This document shows, piece after piece, positions 23,746 to 38,800 of a stretch of 64,000 nt of DNA (its first letter is position 1; each line of letters opens with the position of its first letter). Location of the stretch: the NCBI GenBank assembly GCA_011009095.1, contig VTPC01007996.1, positions 62,001 through 126,000 of the forward strand. The letters run 5' to 3'. This DNA is from Ignelater luminosus. Its lineage: Eukaryota; Arthropoda; Insecta; Coleoptera; Elateridae. A program made the translations under genes and the position numbers. The notes below the pieces were generated by a model, which ran no database searches, was not told the DNA's origin, and worked only from the letters and a program-made list of their open reading frames with translations.

Positions 23746-26591
23746 TTGCAAAGATTTTCTTTAAATTTAGACAATCTTACTTGGAGAGATTACATTACCA
23801 AAAAACTCAAGCAGATAGGTCTGAAAATAAAAGAATTAGGTATACTGGTTGATCGGTAAAAACTCTTTCCTGTTGTTAGAAAACAAAATTTTTTATTTAA
23901 TAAAATTGATTTGAACTCACAGAATTGAGTTATGAGTTTCTGCCAGCAAATCAAGTTTAGTAATCACGAATTTGAAATACTGCGAATGATCACCAATGCT
24001 GTTTGGTATGTATCCAATCAATGATCTAAATGTACCTTTTGTTGATGACTTTATTCAAGAAGAAAAAAAGCTTAGAATATTCTAAGATGGTAAGGCCACG
24101 TTAATACCTCATTATGTTGGAAGGAAGGAAGGATAATCAAACTTCGTCGTTCTTAAGTTTTTACCGTAATAAATACTCGGTAAATATGGCCAGCTTCCTG
24201 TTTAAGGATCTTTTCTCAAGTCTGGTATTTTCTAATTTTTGAAATAAGCAGTAACCCATTAGATAAAGGTACATCTCGAGATGAAGAAAAACCATGTTAT
24301 TATAAAAATCTCAAGTTTGAAAGTTCTACTTACAAAACGCCCTAAATTTGTATGCTGTTAGTAAATTTGTAAATTATTTAATAATGGTAAATTTACCATT
24401 TAGCGTAAATGTTCAATTTTGCCACAAAAATAAATGTTTCCTGTATTTCATCATCATATTTAACGTCGAAGTTGTGATACTACGAAACACCGGATAAAAA
24501 AAGGTTAAAAACAGGAAGTACTTTTATTAGGATACAAATTATTTTTGAAGGAGATACGAAATTAATTGATTAACCAATTAGAGCTACAAAAGCTATACAA
24601 TTCACGTAAAAGCGATTATTGATGTGTTAATTTAGATTAATGAATAAATTACATAGAAGATGAACTTGTTTAGACTAAAAACACACTTATTCCTATTAGC
24701 TGATTTGAAAATCTGCCAAAAGAAATCGTCAGAGCGAATCTAAAAATAGCATTTGTTGCGTACAACTTCCTTAACGTTTCCTTAAACAAACCTACTAAGT
24801 TATCTAATTGAGCACTATGTATACGTGTGTGTATATCATAGGCAGTAATCTTTACAAACAACCAATTTGTATAATTTACGAAAACACCGGAAATAGACGT
24901 GTTAAATGATACATTGAAACAATTGAACAAAAATGGCGGACGGAAATGATGATGGACGTAACCTTCGTATGTCACTTTCACTCAAGACATTTTGGCAGTA
25001 GAAGAATCATCTAGCAGAGATTCCTCATAGTTGAAAGTTGAAAAGGAAAATAGACTATTTGACCTGAATTCGAGATATAATAATGCGTCGATTGCAAAAT
25101 GTATTCCTGCTCGATTTGGTATTAGTAGTGATCTTCAAGTTGGAATGCTGAATATCAATTATTTTTATTGATAATAAGAATATGCTGTACAAGCGAAAAT
25201 ATATTTTTAGTGCTCGCGGAAAATGTAAAATTAAAAATAGGTGGATCTTAAAAATGAATGATTAGTAAAAAAAAAGATTAAAGTCTTCATAAAAATTGAA
25301 AGATAAATATTTGTCAAATAAGAGTTTGTTTTTGTATTTATAATATGGGTGGTGCATGGAGAGTGAATGGAATTTCTACAATCAGTTTGCGTAGAACCAT
25401 TTTAGTTACGTAATTTCCGTAATGTTTTCAATAGACAGTAATTAAGGGCTACATTTGTTTATGCTTATAATTATTTAAAAATGAACTTTAAAATCATCGC
25501 GTTAGAGATAATGGCATTTTTATAATGAGTAAAATTAAGAATTTCCGCAAACGGTTACCAAACAGAAGATTGTAGCTTATAACAGTCATTTGAATAATTT
25601 TATAAGCAAAAACAATTTGGTATCTAGAGCAAATTGATAAATCTTTCCTACATAAATGTTGGTTTCGTATTTTATTTTGTCCGAAAGAACTTGAAAAATA
25701 AGTTACAAGAAAGTAATAACTGAAATGAAATAAATGGAATAAAAGGAAGTTAATTAAATGTTTGGGAGAGGTTAACTTCTATTTATTATATTTCTAGATT
25801 AACTAGATTTCAGTTACAGAAGAGAAATATTATTTTGTAATTATTACCAGTCGTTTAGAAATCTCTTTTACCTACCACATTGAAATACAGTGTGCTTTTG
25901 AAAAGACATAACAGACACATTCCCTTATGCAAGAGTTTTCAATAGATATATTTTATTAACTTTGTGAAAACACATGGCATGAGAGCCAATAAATAAGCAG
26001 AGTAACAAAATTATAATCAGGGACTTCCAACGAATTTGTGAGAAAGAATACATGTTCCACGTTTGTTGGGACACGCTGTATATAATGCTTTTAATTAGAG
26101 CAATTTTAAGAAAGGTGTGGAAGACCATGACTTGATAGCACATCCTAAATACCCAGACTAGGTCTAAACATAATTTACTGATATATGGTATTTACTAAAT
26201 CGAATAAACCAGATAACCAAAATATATTTACGTAAACTGCCTCTGATTTTTATGTGGTGGATGACCTTACACCGCAATATAGCTCTAGAAAACAGATATA
26301 ACAAACTCGATGAACCACTGACACGATAATATTGTAAAATATAGCAAATTCATATTCTTTTGCCTCGACGGTTAAATGTTAACCATGCTTTTCTCGTCAG
26401 AGCGCTTTTACAATAATAAGAAGAACACTATAGCACTTAACATAAATACCTCGCAAATAGTTTGTAAAAATATTTCAAATCTCCAGTTGTTTCATTTTAA
26501 ATGGTGTACCTGCCATATTACGACATACTATGTGATAATAGTTGCCGAATACGCGGTGTGATGTCATGTCAGCAGCCGGTTCCGAGTGTAA

Positions 26592-26646
26592 AGTGTTGAA
26601 ATGGGGTATGTAGGTCGACCGTGTCCACAATCTTCACTTCAACACT
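26592..26646. repeat. Nested inverted repeat
   Basis: The arms AGTGTTGAA (26592-26600) and TTCAACACT (26638-26646) are perfect inverted repeats of nine bases. Near the centre lies the palindrome GGTCGACC (26613-26620). The stem is too short for a miRNA precursor. It may be a symmetric protein-binding site in a GC-richer patch (26560-26660). Confidence 0.4.
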
Positions 26647-29600
26647 CTCGCGCTCGTTTTTACTCGCGATTTTATTGAATATTGTTATGATGTATTTACA
26701 CATGTTTAATACAAGCCAATTAATTTTATATAGCAACTAATTATTTTACTTTCTCGATTCTTTTTGAAGTATGACTACGTGAGCTACTGCTGCATTTTTC
26801 TTTAATTATAATAAATAAAAAGTAACTAATTAAATCTAACTTTATGGAAATCTAATTCTCAACTTGTTTACTTTTTGGGATTATTATTTTATTAGATAGA
26901 TTTTAGTATATTCCAATTAGAGTATAATTGTGTAAACTGAGTTGTTACTAAATGTTCGAAGTATTGTGGAAACATCTTATGAAAAATAAAGCAACAGGTA
27001 AATAAAAATTATAAATTGTGCTAACGGGGAAATGAAATTTTTAATTATGTATAACGAACTAGTTAACTATGAATTTTATCGAAGTATCATAAAAATATTA
27101 ATTTCTTTTAACAAATTTTATTGACTCTACCTTAATGAAGAGTTTAAAATTAATTGGTTCGCTTTAACCGATAAGAATAATTGTATTATTGCAAAGCCAA
27201 AATTGAAATTTTTCTTGGGCTGAAAACAACGTTTGATGAGTTTCCGTTTCACGGATACCTCAACTTTATAAGTACCCTTTTCACACAGATTCATTTCTTA
27301 ATTGAAATTGTGATTTATTCATTGGCATTGGCTTCTATTACTCTGGTGTATGTATTTAGAATACTTCCTTCCCCACAAATAACTTCAAATAATTTTTGTG
27401 ATACCTTCGTTTTTTGATTAGATCAGTTTCGATTTTTCCAATAGTTGTTTCGAAGGAAAAGAACTCACTGGTGCTATAAGGTTTTGTGTGATAATGTTTC
27501 GTAGGGAATGTTCAGAGTGTCTCGTAACCGAGTGAGTTATGGGTAGGCATCCAGTTATCAGCAAAAACAATATAGCGCTTCGAATAATAGCATACAGTTG
27601 AACTGTCACACTGTCTAACCAATGCAAATTAAATAGCAGTGTTAATGTTAATGCTTGCAAAGAGGAGATTAGACAGTTTTCTTTTACTGTATTAAATAAT
27701 GTTTAGTCTAGAAATAAGTTTTGATTTCGATCAATAGAATGCTTTCAACAAACTGGATTTGTAAAGACAATGACAAGAAGATCTCGTATCAAATCGGAAA
27801 AGGTTACCGATAATGCTAGAAATGTTGTGAGAAAAGAACCATAGATTGAAAAGAATGTTCTACATTGCAAAATACTTTTCATCAAGATCAATGTGTATTA
27901 GCAAAAGACTTCTCTTGGTTTCTGGAGTCAAATTGTCTCATATATAGTTGAGGCCAATAAATGCCAAATTATCAGCTTCGCCATCAGTTCTCTTAGACAG
28001 ATATTTGAATATAATGCAAAAATTATTTTTATTGAACACAAAATCTGATCTAGGTAATTTCTGCGGTTTCAGTTATCTTTCTTCTTAAATATTAATAATA
28101 TAACTGCGTTTTCCCATTTTGAAAGTGATATACTTCTTCTCAGAAATTGTTTTAATTAGTTTGATGAACATTTCCAATCCTACATTACAGACTGTTTCTT
28201 CTAATACTAAAGTTACCAAAAACGCTTTCTCTTTTTTTATTTCTGCAAGTTTCTTCACAATTCAAGAATCTTTCTCATCGAGTAAGTTTTGCCTTTGTAT
28301 CAATTTCTTCACTCTCTAATCGGCTGTATTTTGGTTCTTTAATATACAAGTCCCTTTTGCGTTGTATTTCTTATATGTACTGGTTTACTTCTGTGTAAGT
28401 CACTTAAAATTTCTGAGTTCGAATAACCTAGGAAACGCAATTGTTCAATTAAGTATAGGCTCATTTGAATTGTATTGATATGGTCTTTGCGTTTAAGGCT
28501 TCTTACTTTTATTTTGCTGTCATTTCTTTGGGAGAACTAGCACTCAAAGTATTCTGTTAAAGATGTAAACAAATTTTATCCTTTGCTGTTTTTTACTAAT
28601 AAATCATACACATAGTAAGTGTTTGAATGAATAAGTTATTTTATTATATCTTGTGCTATACACAACAATAATATTACTAAATATTATAAGGAGTTTAGAG
28701 ATAGCTGCATCATATATTTCGAAATTACACACAATTAAATTGTTTGTGTATATGTGTGTGTAGTACATTCCGATACCAAAAATAAACCTCTTCACTTTAT
28801 TGTTTGTTGTTCAGTTTTTAATTTTTTCTGCTATTGATTTTATTTAATGCTCATAATAACCTTGAATTCTTTTTATATTTTCCTTAAAATATGATATTTT
28901 GCACAGCGTTTCATAAATCTTTCCGTTGATATTTTGTTTATTAATTATTACAGACGATTAGTTTTTTCTTCGCGAATTACTGCAAATTAGGACAAGACAG
29001 ATAGCAAAGTTTATTTTTATATCTTTTTCTATATTTACGTTTCTGGAAGAAAAAAACTTTTATAGGCGATAAAATTTCGCGGACTGGTACCTATAGACCC
29101 TTATCTATTTTGTTTACATTTTAAAGTATGTAAACAACACCAATCGGTGTTTATTATAAAGTAATTCATTATAAAATCTACACTGATTTAATTAAGAAAA
29201 TGATGCGTGTATTTATGTGTGAAATCAAAAGATTGCATGAGGTTTGTTCGTATATTAGAGAGGCAGTGAATTTTTATGTATGCAAGAGATTCTGTGCCGT
29301 TTTCTAACTAACATTCTCAAGAAATTTATGTCAACTTTCCACGTGTTAGCTTGTAATTTCTATTTGTCAGCGCTTCCTTTGGCAACTTTTATTTTATATT
29401 TTTTATTAGAGATCGCTTCCTGTCGTTAATATTAACTCACTTTTGCTGTTCTCATTTTAATTAGAATGGCGGCGTTTAAATTGTGAAGATGAAAATGAAT
29501 TTTTTCCCTTTTGTATTCAAGCAGATTGAGAATTAAAGACCTAGAAGACTACAATTAAAAAGTTGAACTATTAGTCATTTCAACTGTACATATATCAAAA

Positions 29601-32600
29601 TCTGATGAATATTGATGAAGAGACTGTTTTAATATCGCGAATCACACTTTTATTTTTGTTGACAAACCCTGTATATCATGAACATGTAGTTTAGTTTGCA
29701 CTTTTAAAACTATGTAAAAGTAAAACCTATTAATGGATATCACATGTACAATTATGTACATTAGGATTAATAACTCTCAGAGCCATTAACAGAATTAATA
29801 GGTAGGTAGGCAGTAAAAAAATTGATAGCACTTTTTTTAGAAATGAGTATTTTGATCTACTGAACCTAAACATTTAGGTATGTGGGATAATTGAAGAAAT
29901 CCTTTTAGTGGAAGTAACAGAAAAAATCCTCTCAATTGAAATTTTAAATTGCTTAATGGAAAATCGATTTCCGTATGTCATGAAATGTGGCGTAAGATGG
30001 ATAAGATTTGTGGTTCTTTAATGGCTTCGGGTTTTTCTTGACGTGAATACATTGTCTAAATTGTCTGTTATTACCAAACAGGGTTATTTTTAACAAATCT
30101 GTTTATCCATTTTAATAGATACTATTTGTTTATGAATGGAACACTCTGAAAGCATGCCTATTCTTAATATACATACAGAGGAAATTAAGTTTCTAATTAA
30201 GTATCCGATTATCGATAGCAGTGAACCATTACTCCTTACATGACAATCCAAATTAGAATCTTCATAAATATACAGCTCATAAATTTTTATATTTATTTTA
30301 AAGAAGTTTATTTCTCTATGGTTCTTTATTTATACTTTCTAATATGTTTCTAAGATTTATTTGTGAATTTTAAAATATAAATATTTTTTCACTTTTCCAC
30401 GGTATCCGTCAACAAAAACGAGTTTTAAATTATTCATCACTCTTGCCTAGTCCTAGTTAGTTATTCCCTTTACAGCAAAAGCGAATTCGCATACGCATAA
30501 AATTAAAGTATCAACAAAAGTGAATGGAAGCCGACATCGTCTGTAACAGTGGTCTGAGTTTACCACATTGAATTTTCATGTGACGACATTCATTTATGTG
30601 TACTATGAATGCTAGCAGTGCCACTTCTTTAAATAAAAAGCTCCTAGCAAGCCAACTCTGATTCCATCCGACAAATTTCGCGTTGAATTTGCTATGATGT
30701 TCGAGCCAAAAAGTATCCATCTGTCTTACGAAAGCTATTCACGAAATCAGAAAAAAATTGCTCAATATGACTATTGAGTAAATTGGAGTTTACATTATCT
30801 TCAAGACTTTTACGAGTTTCCCACAGTATATAAAAATTCTACGAGTTTGCCTTTTTATTTTATTCTATTAATTTGGCATAGACGTAGGCTTTTATTGTTT
30901 TACTTCCTCAAAATGTCTCTGCAAGCTTAATTTTGATTGTTACGTAAGAAGTGTAATAATTTCCTATTTGTATAATACTTCGCTATTGAAATTGTAATTG
31001 TAAAGAAATAGTGTAATAAAAATGAACAATGATCAGTTCGAATATTTATTGCTATATTATTAGCTGTCATTCAAATCAGCTTTGCACGTATTTATTTTAT
31101 TACTTATTTATAACAACCGAGAATATATCTTTTAAGTGCAAACACATATATACTATTGTATAAAATCTCGATTATTCAAGATAGATTTTCGATGAAAATC
31201 TCAAATTTGCAAAACATCTTTATCAAGGCAGATTTTACAGCTAATATAATAATTAGGTCGCAAAAATTCATAGCTTTGCATAGTAGAGCCGTTTCAAATA
31301 TTCTAAACCTCTCGTAACGATTCCCTATCCTTAGCATTCTTGCAACATCTTCCGTTCAAAGTGTTCCGTAGGGAAAGGAGGAACTAGAAGGAAAATCTTG
31401 GAAAATGTCAGAAATTCGTTTTATATCTTCCAGGAGGCCTTTATATATATATTTCTCAAACTATAAAATGAGACAAAATAGGAAATACTATCTAAAAGAA
31501 AGAAGAATAATGTTTTGTTAAATTTTTTTTGAAATTTCTTTGAATACCTCCAAAATATTCTAGGTAAATTTTAAAAAGTTCTTCATTGTAAAATAAAATT
31601 AAAAAGGCAAACTCTTTAGAATTCTTTTAAAAAATTATTTTTCATTTTGCAGCTTAAAATGTTGTATTTAACCTTTTACATTATATTTTATGAAGTTTGT
31701 TCTTTTACTAAAATTAACAATGAATAAGGAATATTTTAGGAAGTTTTATTTTACTTTGAGTAACTTTACAAGTTGTGTACTCTTCACAAAAGGATTTGGA
31801 AAGGATCGAAGCTTTGAGGAAGTGGTATAAATAAATGATGCTCCAACAGAAACTTTATTGTAAAGTTCATCAAAGGCTCCTTAGTATTTAATTCCAAACA
31901 TCTCTCAAAAAATAACAATTTTAAGATAATAATAATAACGATCTTTAAAGAAACTAATTCTTGCCGGTTTCATTAGAATTCTTAAATAAGTTCATAAAAA
32001 CAGTCAGTTTTGATTGGTTAATTTGTCACTCCTCGGAACGACATAAGCAATATTTTTGACGCAAGAATTTGTTGCGAAATTTATGAACTAATAACAATTG
32101 TTAGTGCATTTATCTGCCAGATTAGTGTGGCAGTAGTTTTTCCTCATTTGAATGGTTGTCTTGACTGATTACGAAAATCATTATTTTGTTAATTAGTCCG
32201 CTGAAGTTGTTGAACATAACCTTTTGAACTGCGATTATTTTACGTTCTTTTAACATCTTATGTAAGCTTTATGTATAAGATATAATCCCCTATCGTTAGA
32301 TATTTTTACTGAATGGAAAATTTGAAAAGTAACGGAGGTGTAAATTTTATTTTTTAAAGTACCCAGAAGCACTCGCAATCCGATGAACTTCCTCGTATGT
32401 TTCTTTTTTTTATAGCAAAAGTTATTTTTAAACTGTACTCCCGTTGTTAAACTTAACAGATGATATGTTCATTCTTGATGCTTTTAAAAATGGCATCTGT
32501 CGCATACTTTTATTTCCTGTAATGTTGTTAGCCATTCTCTTTATTTCTGTACCACAGTTCCTGTAACATATATTTTTGCAAGTCCACATCTTACGTGTTA

Positions 32601-32689
32601 CATTTTTCATCGATAATTGGATAATGATCGACAAAAAAATAATTGGTATTGTAAGAGAGCAAATGACCTATACTGGAACGAACCGCGGT

Positions 32690-32895
32690 GCTTTCACTTT
32701 TGTCAGACATGGGAACTGGAGGGTGAGTGGGTCGATACGGCTAGACGCTCGCCTAGCAGCAGCGTCGTCCTTCCGCAAGGTTCAACGCCGCGGCGCACCG
32801 GCCCAACTCTGCCCACCCACCCACACCCTATTTGCTTATGCAGCTATGTGTAGCGCAGTAGCTATGCACTGCCACCGCCGTCTGGCGTTCTAATT
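32690..32895. promoter_or_regulatory. GC-rich island in intron 1, candidate cis-regulatory module
   Basis: About 200 bases of CpG-containing, GC-rich sequence stand out sharply from AT-rich flanks. The island includes a run of CCCACC units (about 32813-32826), of the kind bound by Sp/KLF zinc-finger factors, and CAAGGTTCA (32778-32786), close to a monomeric nuclear-receptor site. Open frames of 78 and 105 codons cross it in different frames, but neither has splice-site support or familiar content. I read the island as regulatory or as an untranslated exon or promoter of a non-coding transcript, not as a protein gene. Confidence 0.4.
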
Positions 32896-35800
32896 TATTT
32901 TTCGTTATTATTACCACTTGTTATCTATAAAAGTCTGGTACGTTAAGGAAATTTTAAACTTTTTACAGGACCATAAAGTTTAAAAGGTCGTTTTCGTGCT
33001 GCTACCGGTAATCGTGATCTCGGTTTATTACGATTTATGGTTCTAATCTTAAAGGCGTATTAGCCATACTGTATTAAAAAATGTTGTACCATGCATATCT
33101 ATGTTAAGTTGCGGTATGCCAAGCATGTTTGTAATTATTTGTAGTATTTAGTAAATTAATTTCAGTAGTAGTGCTGTAATTATCTCAAAGTATACTGTTT
33201 GTTAAGTTACTCTTTACTTGATTCATTTTGGGCAGACAACTATTAATTTCTGATCACATTAAAATAAATTGAACTTGCTATTCTAATTTCTAGTTACTCC
33301 AGTATAAATAAAGAAATAATTATAATTCGCTCACTAACAATAATTTAAAGGATTTCATAATACGTTTTTTTTATGTATAAGTAAATTTTTAAAAAATTTT
33401 TCTCTATGATTTAATATCATTTGGTCGAATTTTATATGTATACCCGTAATTTTTTGATTTAACAATTTCCTCTTCCTGTTTACAAAATATCGTGCCGCAT
33501 TTTATTGGTCGTATATTCGAAATTCCCAACGAATTTATTATTTATAAAAATGTTTAGCTTGGATAATTTCGTTACAGAAAACATCCCTCCTACAAACTTT
33601 CAATGTTAAATACAGTATGACAAATATGTCCTCAAATCATATTTTAACCACTTATCTGGTACATATGTAATTCTTTTATACATTCATTATCATTATTGTT
33701 TCGGAATTGTCTGTATTGTTTAATAATAAAATTATCAAGTGGTAGTAAATCTGAAATTTTTGTCATATTAATTTATTGGTTAAAATAAATGAAGATAGCT
33801 ACTGTAAAAAAATAAAATTTATTTATTATTTATTACTAAGAAGCACGTTTAGCAAAAAGAATATAAATGCAGGTATTACTATTTATTTCTCTCCAGAAAA
33901 TCCAGTAGGCAGGTTAAACCCGTTTATAGACTGGTATTTATCTACAAAGGGTCTATCAGAAATAATTAATTGCATTCACCCAAGGTATATGATGCCTCAA
34001 AAGCAGCCTGCAGGCCTGTACGATATTTCACGCTTGAGCAATACCTTTGTATCGTCTGTGTCTCGAACAGTTTTGACAATCACTACCTATCGATTCCATA
34101 TAGACTTACATGCAAAGAGCAATTAAATGTCAAAGATATCAAATCTTAATGTTAAATATTTTATCTGCTGAAATAATAAAATGAATAATAATAATCCTTC
34201 TATAGTTATTATTTATATTTTTTCCCATTATTATAGCATTTTTTTCAAATTATTAGGCGTAGTTATTGATAGATTTACGTTGTAGTGTGTGTAAAGTTTA
34301 AATTAGAAAGTTCATCTCTCTTGTTATTGTGATAGCATCCGATTTGAGTAAATATATTTCCCTAAACAATAATGACATTGATGATATCTGGCTTATTCTT
34401 GTTAGAAATACCAAATATAAACACTTATAATTATACAGTGGGGGGATTTTGGGGTTGACATGGTTCAATTATTCCTTCTACGTTTTCAATGTCAATGCCC
34501 AAGTAAATCAAAGCAAATCATAGATATGTCTTCTAAAATCGCTTATCATGCCTATATTCCATCGAATGTTGTTGAAGCGATAATTTTTTACCGAGCTTGT
34601 ACTCAAAATATTTTCCTTTTCTGCACTTATTTTTAAAGCTATGTTATGTAAAAATTTGTACACGATGATAACCTTCGCTAATTTATTAGTAGAATATACG
34701 TAATTATCCGTGCTATTGCGTACAGTTTCTTGTTTATAAGGTTTCCCAGAAATCCAAACTCCAGAAGAGTCAATGACTTCTTAATTTACTTTTTTCAATG
34801 TTTGCGTAATTATCTTCAAAATATGCAAAAAATCAAGGTTTTAGATATAAAAATTGATAGAAAATGAAATGCTAATCTTTATATAAAATAACCAATTATC
34901 GTGTATAATGTGTCTCCTAAACAAAGCAGTTTTTTTCTTTCTACGATTGATCGGAGTTTTTTATCCGAATTCTCAAACATTCCGTTCATTTATCTTAATT
35001 TCTGAATAAACGTGACAAAGTTTGCCAACAGTTAGTCTAAACGTTAGAGAATATTAATTTGTTTGTTACTGTGTGAAATTCACTTCGAATACCTACGTAA
35101 ACAACCTTAACCTCAATATAACATATAAATGGCACTGACAGTCTGACAGAACTTTGCCAACACAAACACGGTAAAATTTTTTGTAACCTCTGTAGACATA
35201 GGAAATTGTTATCTTTGTAACTCTAAGTTGTATGCATACATATAATTACCAAAATCTAAACGAACTTGTGTACTTAGTCTAGTAAATTTTGTGAGTGGTG
35301 TATAAAATTATACGTTAATTATAATAGCTCTTGTTTTAGAAAGAACTTTACGTTGTTTATAAAAGGTAAATGTTATGTTATCTAAAAGGTTTAAGTTAGC
35401 AATATTACGGCAGTGAAGTGATCCTTATTTTGTTACTATTGAAAGACTCCGTCATGTATGTCGAGGACAGTAAAACCTTGTAAAGATTTTTGAAAAAGAA
35501 AGAAACGTTTAATTTATTACAGAATTTCTAGACAGAAAAAATGCTGCATATATTTATTAATAGTTACACTAACAATAATTTAATTAGAAATTAATAGAAT
35601 GGTTTAGTATTACTTTTCGGCTACCTAATTATTAAACAGGCAATGAAGATTTAATTAAGAAGTCGCAGTGGAAACTGTATAACTAGACATGTAACACATA
35701 AAACCGAGCCTCTAAGGGCCCCATTATCCTCTTTGCCCTTGGATTCGGTACATTGTACAGACAGTTCCGCTCTACGAAACATGTAACTTCCGCATTGTGT

Positions 35801-38800
35801 TTATTAGTTTGTTACGTTTAATACACAAACAAATACCTACGTTAACTATAATTTTGTTTTGCCATACTTCCTGTTATACACGTTCTTTTTGTTTCTGTGG
35901 AAAGTAGAAGCTTTTTCGAAAAAAATATATGAAATTGATTGATTTTAGATACATTTAGATAAGAAATCTCAAGATGGTTTAAGTTGCGTCTTATTTGTTA
36001 TAAAAGTAACAAACAATTAGATAAATATCAAATCTTTGCAAATTGAGGGATATTAAATAAATAATAACAGATTTGAAGATCACAGCTGTCAACAGGTTTA
36101 ACGTAAAAATATCCGGTCGAAACCAAATATTTTATTTTGTTTCTATAGTTACAAGATAAAAAAAGATATATTCACTATCTTTGTAATGATAACAAATTTC
36201 CTCTGTATGCCAGTAAAAGTGAACACACACTAGGTGTAGGTATATCAATACCGGTAAAGTGTGTCAGTGGAACGGACTAATCTGTATAAAAGCGATACGC
36301 ACCTGGCGTATTTCCTATCACTTGTACATATTCTTATGCATTGCAAAAGTCAATTCTTAAGTGTTTGCAATGCATATTTTATTATACGTACTTCCAATTC
36401 GAAATTAATTTAAACGTTTTACTTTCACGTTCTCTTGTTAACTCTTGTTATCTTCCGACGTTTTAATTGTAAAAAGCGTTAAAAATATGTTGAGGTTTCT
36501 TTTATGTATATATAAAAACTTTTGCAACCTGGCTTTAAAAAAACAAGTCCTTTTAAAGGAAGTTGATTATATTTTACGAACCGGCCGTTACATAAGAAAA
36601 CTCGAAGTAACCGGCTATTTAGGTTAAGGCCGGCCAGTATAAAAAATAAATACTAGTACGCCATATCGCTTACATAATTGCGAATAGATATTTACAAGAC
36701 CATTTTTACTCATTATTAAATGTTTATACATATTGATTTGTCCTAATTCTAACTAAACCATATAAAAGAGAACACTATAAACCTAGATAACACTAATTAT
36801 ATTCACATTCAGATTTGCTATTTAACTTGTCAAGATAACACTTTTTAAATGCATTTCTGCTTAAGACATATTGTAGTTGAAAAATGTAGTATTAAATATA
36901 GTCGAGTGATGGCTGATGGGAAAGTATACAATACCATATTTAGAATTAAACATAAACATTTCTTCACAACAGAATAAAAAATATTTTTACGGTTTCTCTC
37001 GACTTCTCAGCCAGTATTATGTGCAACACCGGAAAAAAGAAGTTGTTCGCTGGTTTCTTTTTCTTTTAGGATATGACTGAAGTTGACTACTAAATTGAGT
37101 TGACCTAATTTGTTTTAAAACTTAAGCCAAGGAATATAAATCTCTTTGCATATGACAGTTTAAAAAAACTTTACCGTTTTCATATGGATTTGTTAAAAAT
37201 TGAAATAACCAAAGTTTGATTAAATACTATGTGGTACATTTAAGATCTTATTAATCCAGAATTCTATATTTAGTAATTAAAAGCATAATTAATAATTCTG
37301 GGAAACTAAGAAACACCTGGATTTACAAACAAAAAGAAAAGAGTGAAGGGAAACCTGTGAAAGTTTTATTAAAAAGCCTCCTAATCGTTGATTTGCGAAG
37401 AGAATGTAAGATTTATAATTTTAAATAATTAAATGTGTTCGGAAGAATATTAAAAAATTCGTGATGGGGAATTAGGGTTTATTAGTAAAATGTACATATA
37501 TAAATAATAGAATCCTCCTTTATTAAGTCATGTGTAGTTAATTACATTACATATAATTTAATAACATAATTAAAATACTTCAATAATATTTGTAAAAAGA
37601 ATAGGAACTTAAAAAAATCATTAATCAAAACGGTAATGGTAATAAACGCCCTCGTGAATACCGTAAATCGACAGCAAATGATTCATAAAAAATTTGAACT
37701 TTAAAATAATTAAAATTTTAATATCCTTTACTAAATAAAAAATTACATATAATACGTATAACAAACCCGGAATTATATTTTAATAAGAGATGCATTTGCT
37801 ACTTAATTATTTCAGACTACTTTTGACCGATTATTTTCGGCTACCTTCAATTTTCTCTGCGTGTATGATGTAAACTTTTTAAATTTTTTGTTTATAAAAT
37901 GGGATTTCATTCTTCTTTGATTTTATTTCTCATCTAATAAATCCTTTTTGATCTTCCTTATTTTTATAATTTCGGTTTTTTATAGGTGAAACCCTTCAGG
38001 AATCTATTCTTCAAGGATCTCCAACCCGTAGTTCGAGAACGTGTTGGTCTCTAGATACCAAGGATATTAGAGGTAAACTGGATTGATATACATAACACAT
38101 GTTTGAGTTACACTTTTATTTTTAACTAAAAAATTATAATTTTTATAACGCAGCTCCATAATTGTTACAAGTTTTATATCTGGGTCATGATTCATAGGAG
38201 GTTGTGGACCCCCGATGATCTTTAAGTTGTTACATTTTTTTATAATTAATTTTTCTCTAATTAAATGTCGGACACTCCCTCTAAAAACAATCTTGTTTAC
38301 TGAAAAACACATTCATGTTCGAAACAATATTGTTAGTATCTGTAGGTTTAAAATGAACAAAATTGTATGAGATTTCATTTTGACAGAAAAGAATGTATTG
38401 TGATTACGGTATCAAATTGTATAAGGTAACAGTTTTTTGAAATCAGTTGCATGTCTCATTTATTAAATTTATTAATCATTTAAGTTTTGATTTATGGATA
38501 CATTTTTAATTGACTCCTATTTTTACTCCAATTTCCGTGAGATGACAAATTTATTTTTACATACACGGTTGTATTCATCATTTACTATATTTACAAAAAG
38601 AAAAAGGAAAAAAATTAAGAAACGGAATCCTACACAATAAACTTTCGCAGAGTTGCATTATGTGGGTTAATATCACATTATTATGAAACACTAATTCTTG
38701 AAATGACATTTAAGTACCCTAGGATGCCTATACTTACAAAAAATTACTGTTGAAACAGGTTTGACGTTTAATATCCTTCACAATATAAAGTAATTCGCTT

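Noticed and set aside
33776-34126. Longest open frame of intron 1 (116 codons)
   Set aside because: It starts at TTG, has AT-driven composition (many Ile, Asn, Lys, Tyr), shows no splice support and matches no family I know. It is a chance ORF.
22838-35775. Similar stretches CCTTAGATTCGGT (about 22845) and CCTTGGATTCGGT (about 35740)
   Set aside because: Only about a dozen bases match clearly and the flanks diverge. They could be traces of a repeat family, but I cannot support it.
37975-37995. Acceptor-like TTTTTTATAG followed by GTGAAA, possible ratchet site
   Set aside because: The donor half lacks G at +5 and the rest of the consensus, so it is much weaker than the site at 4593/4594.
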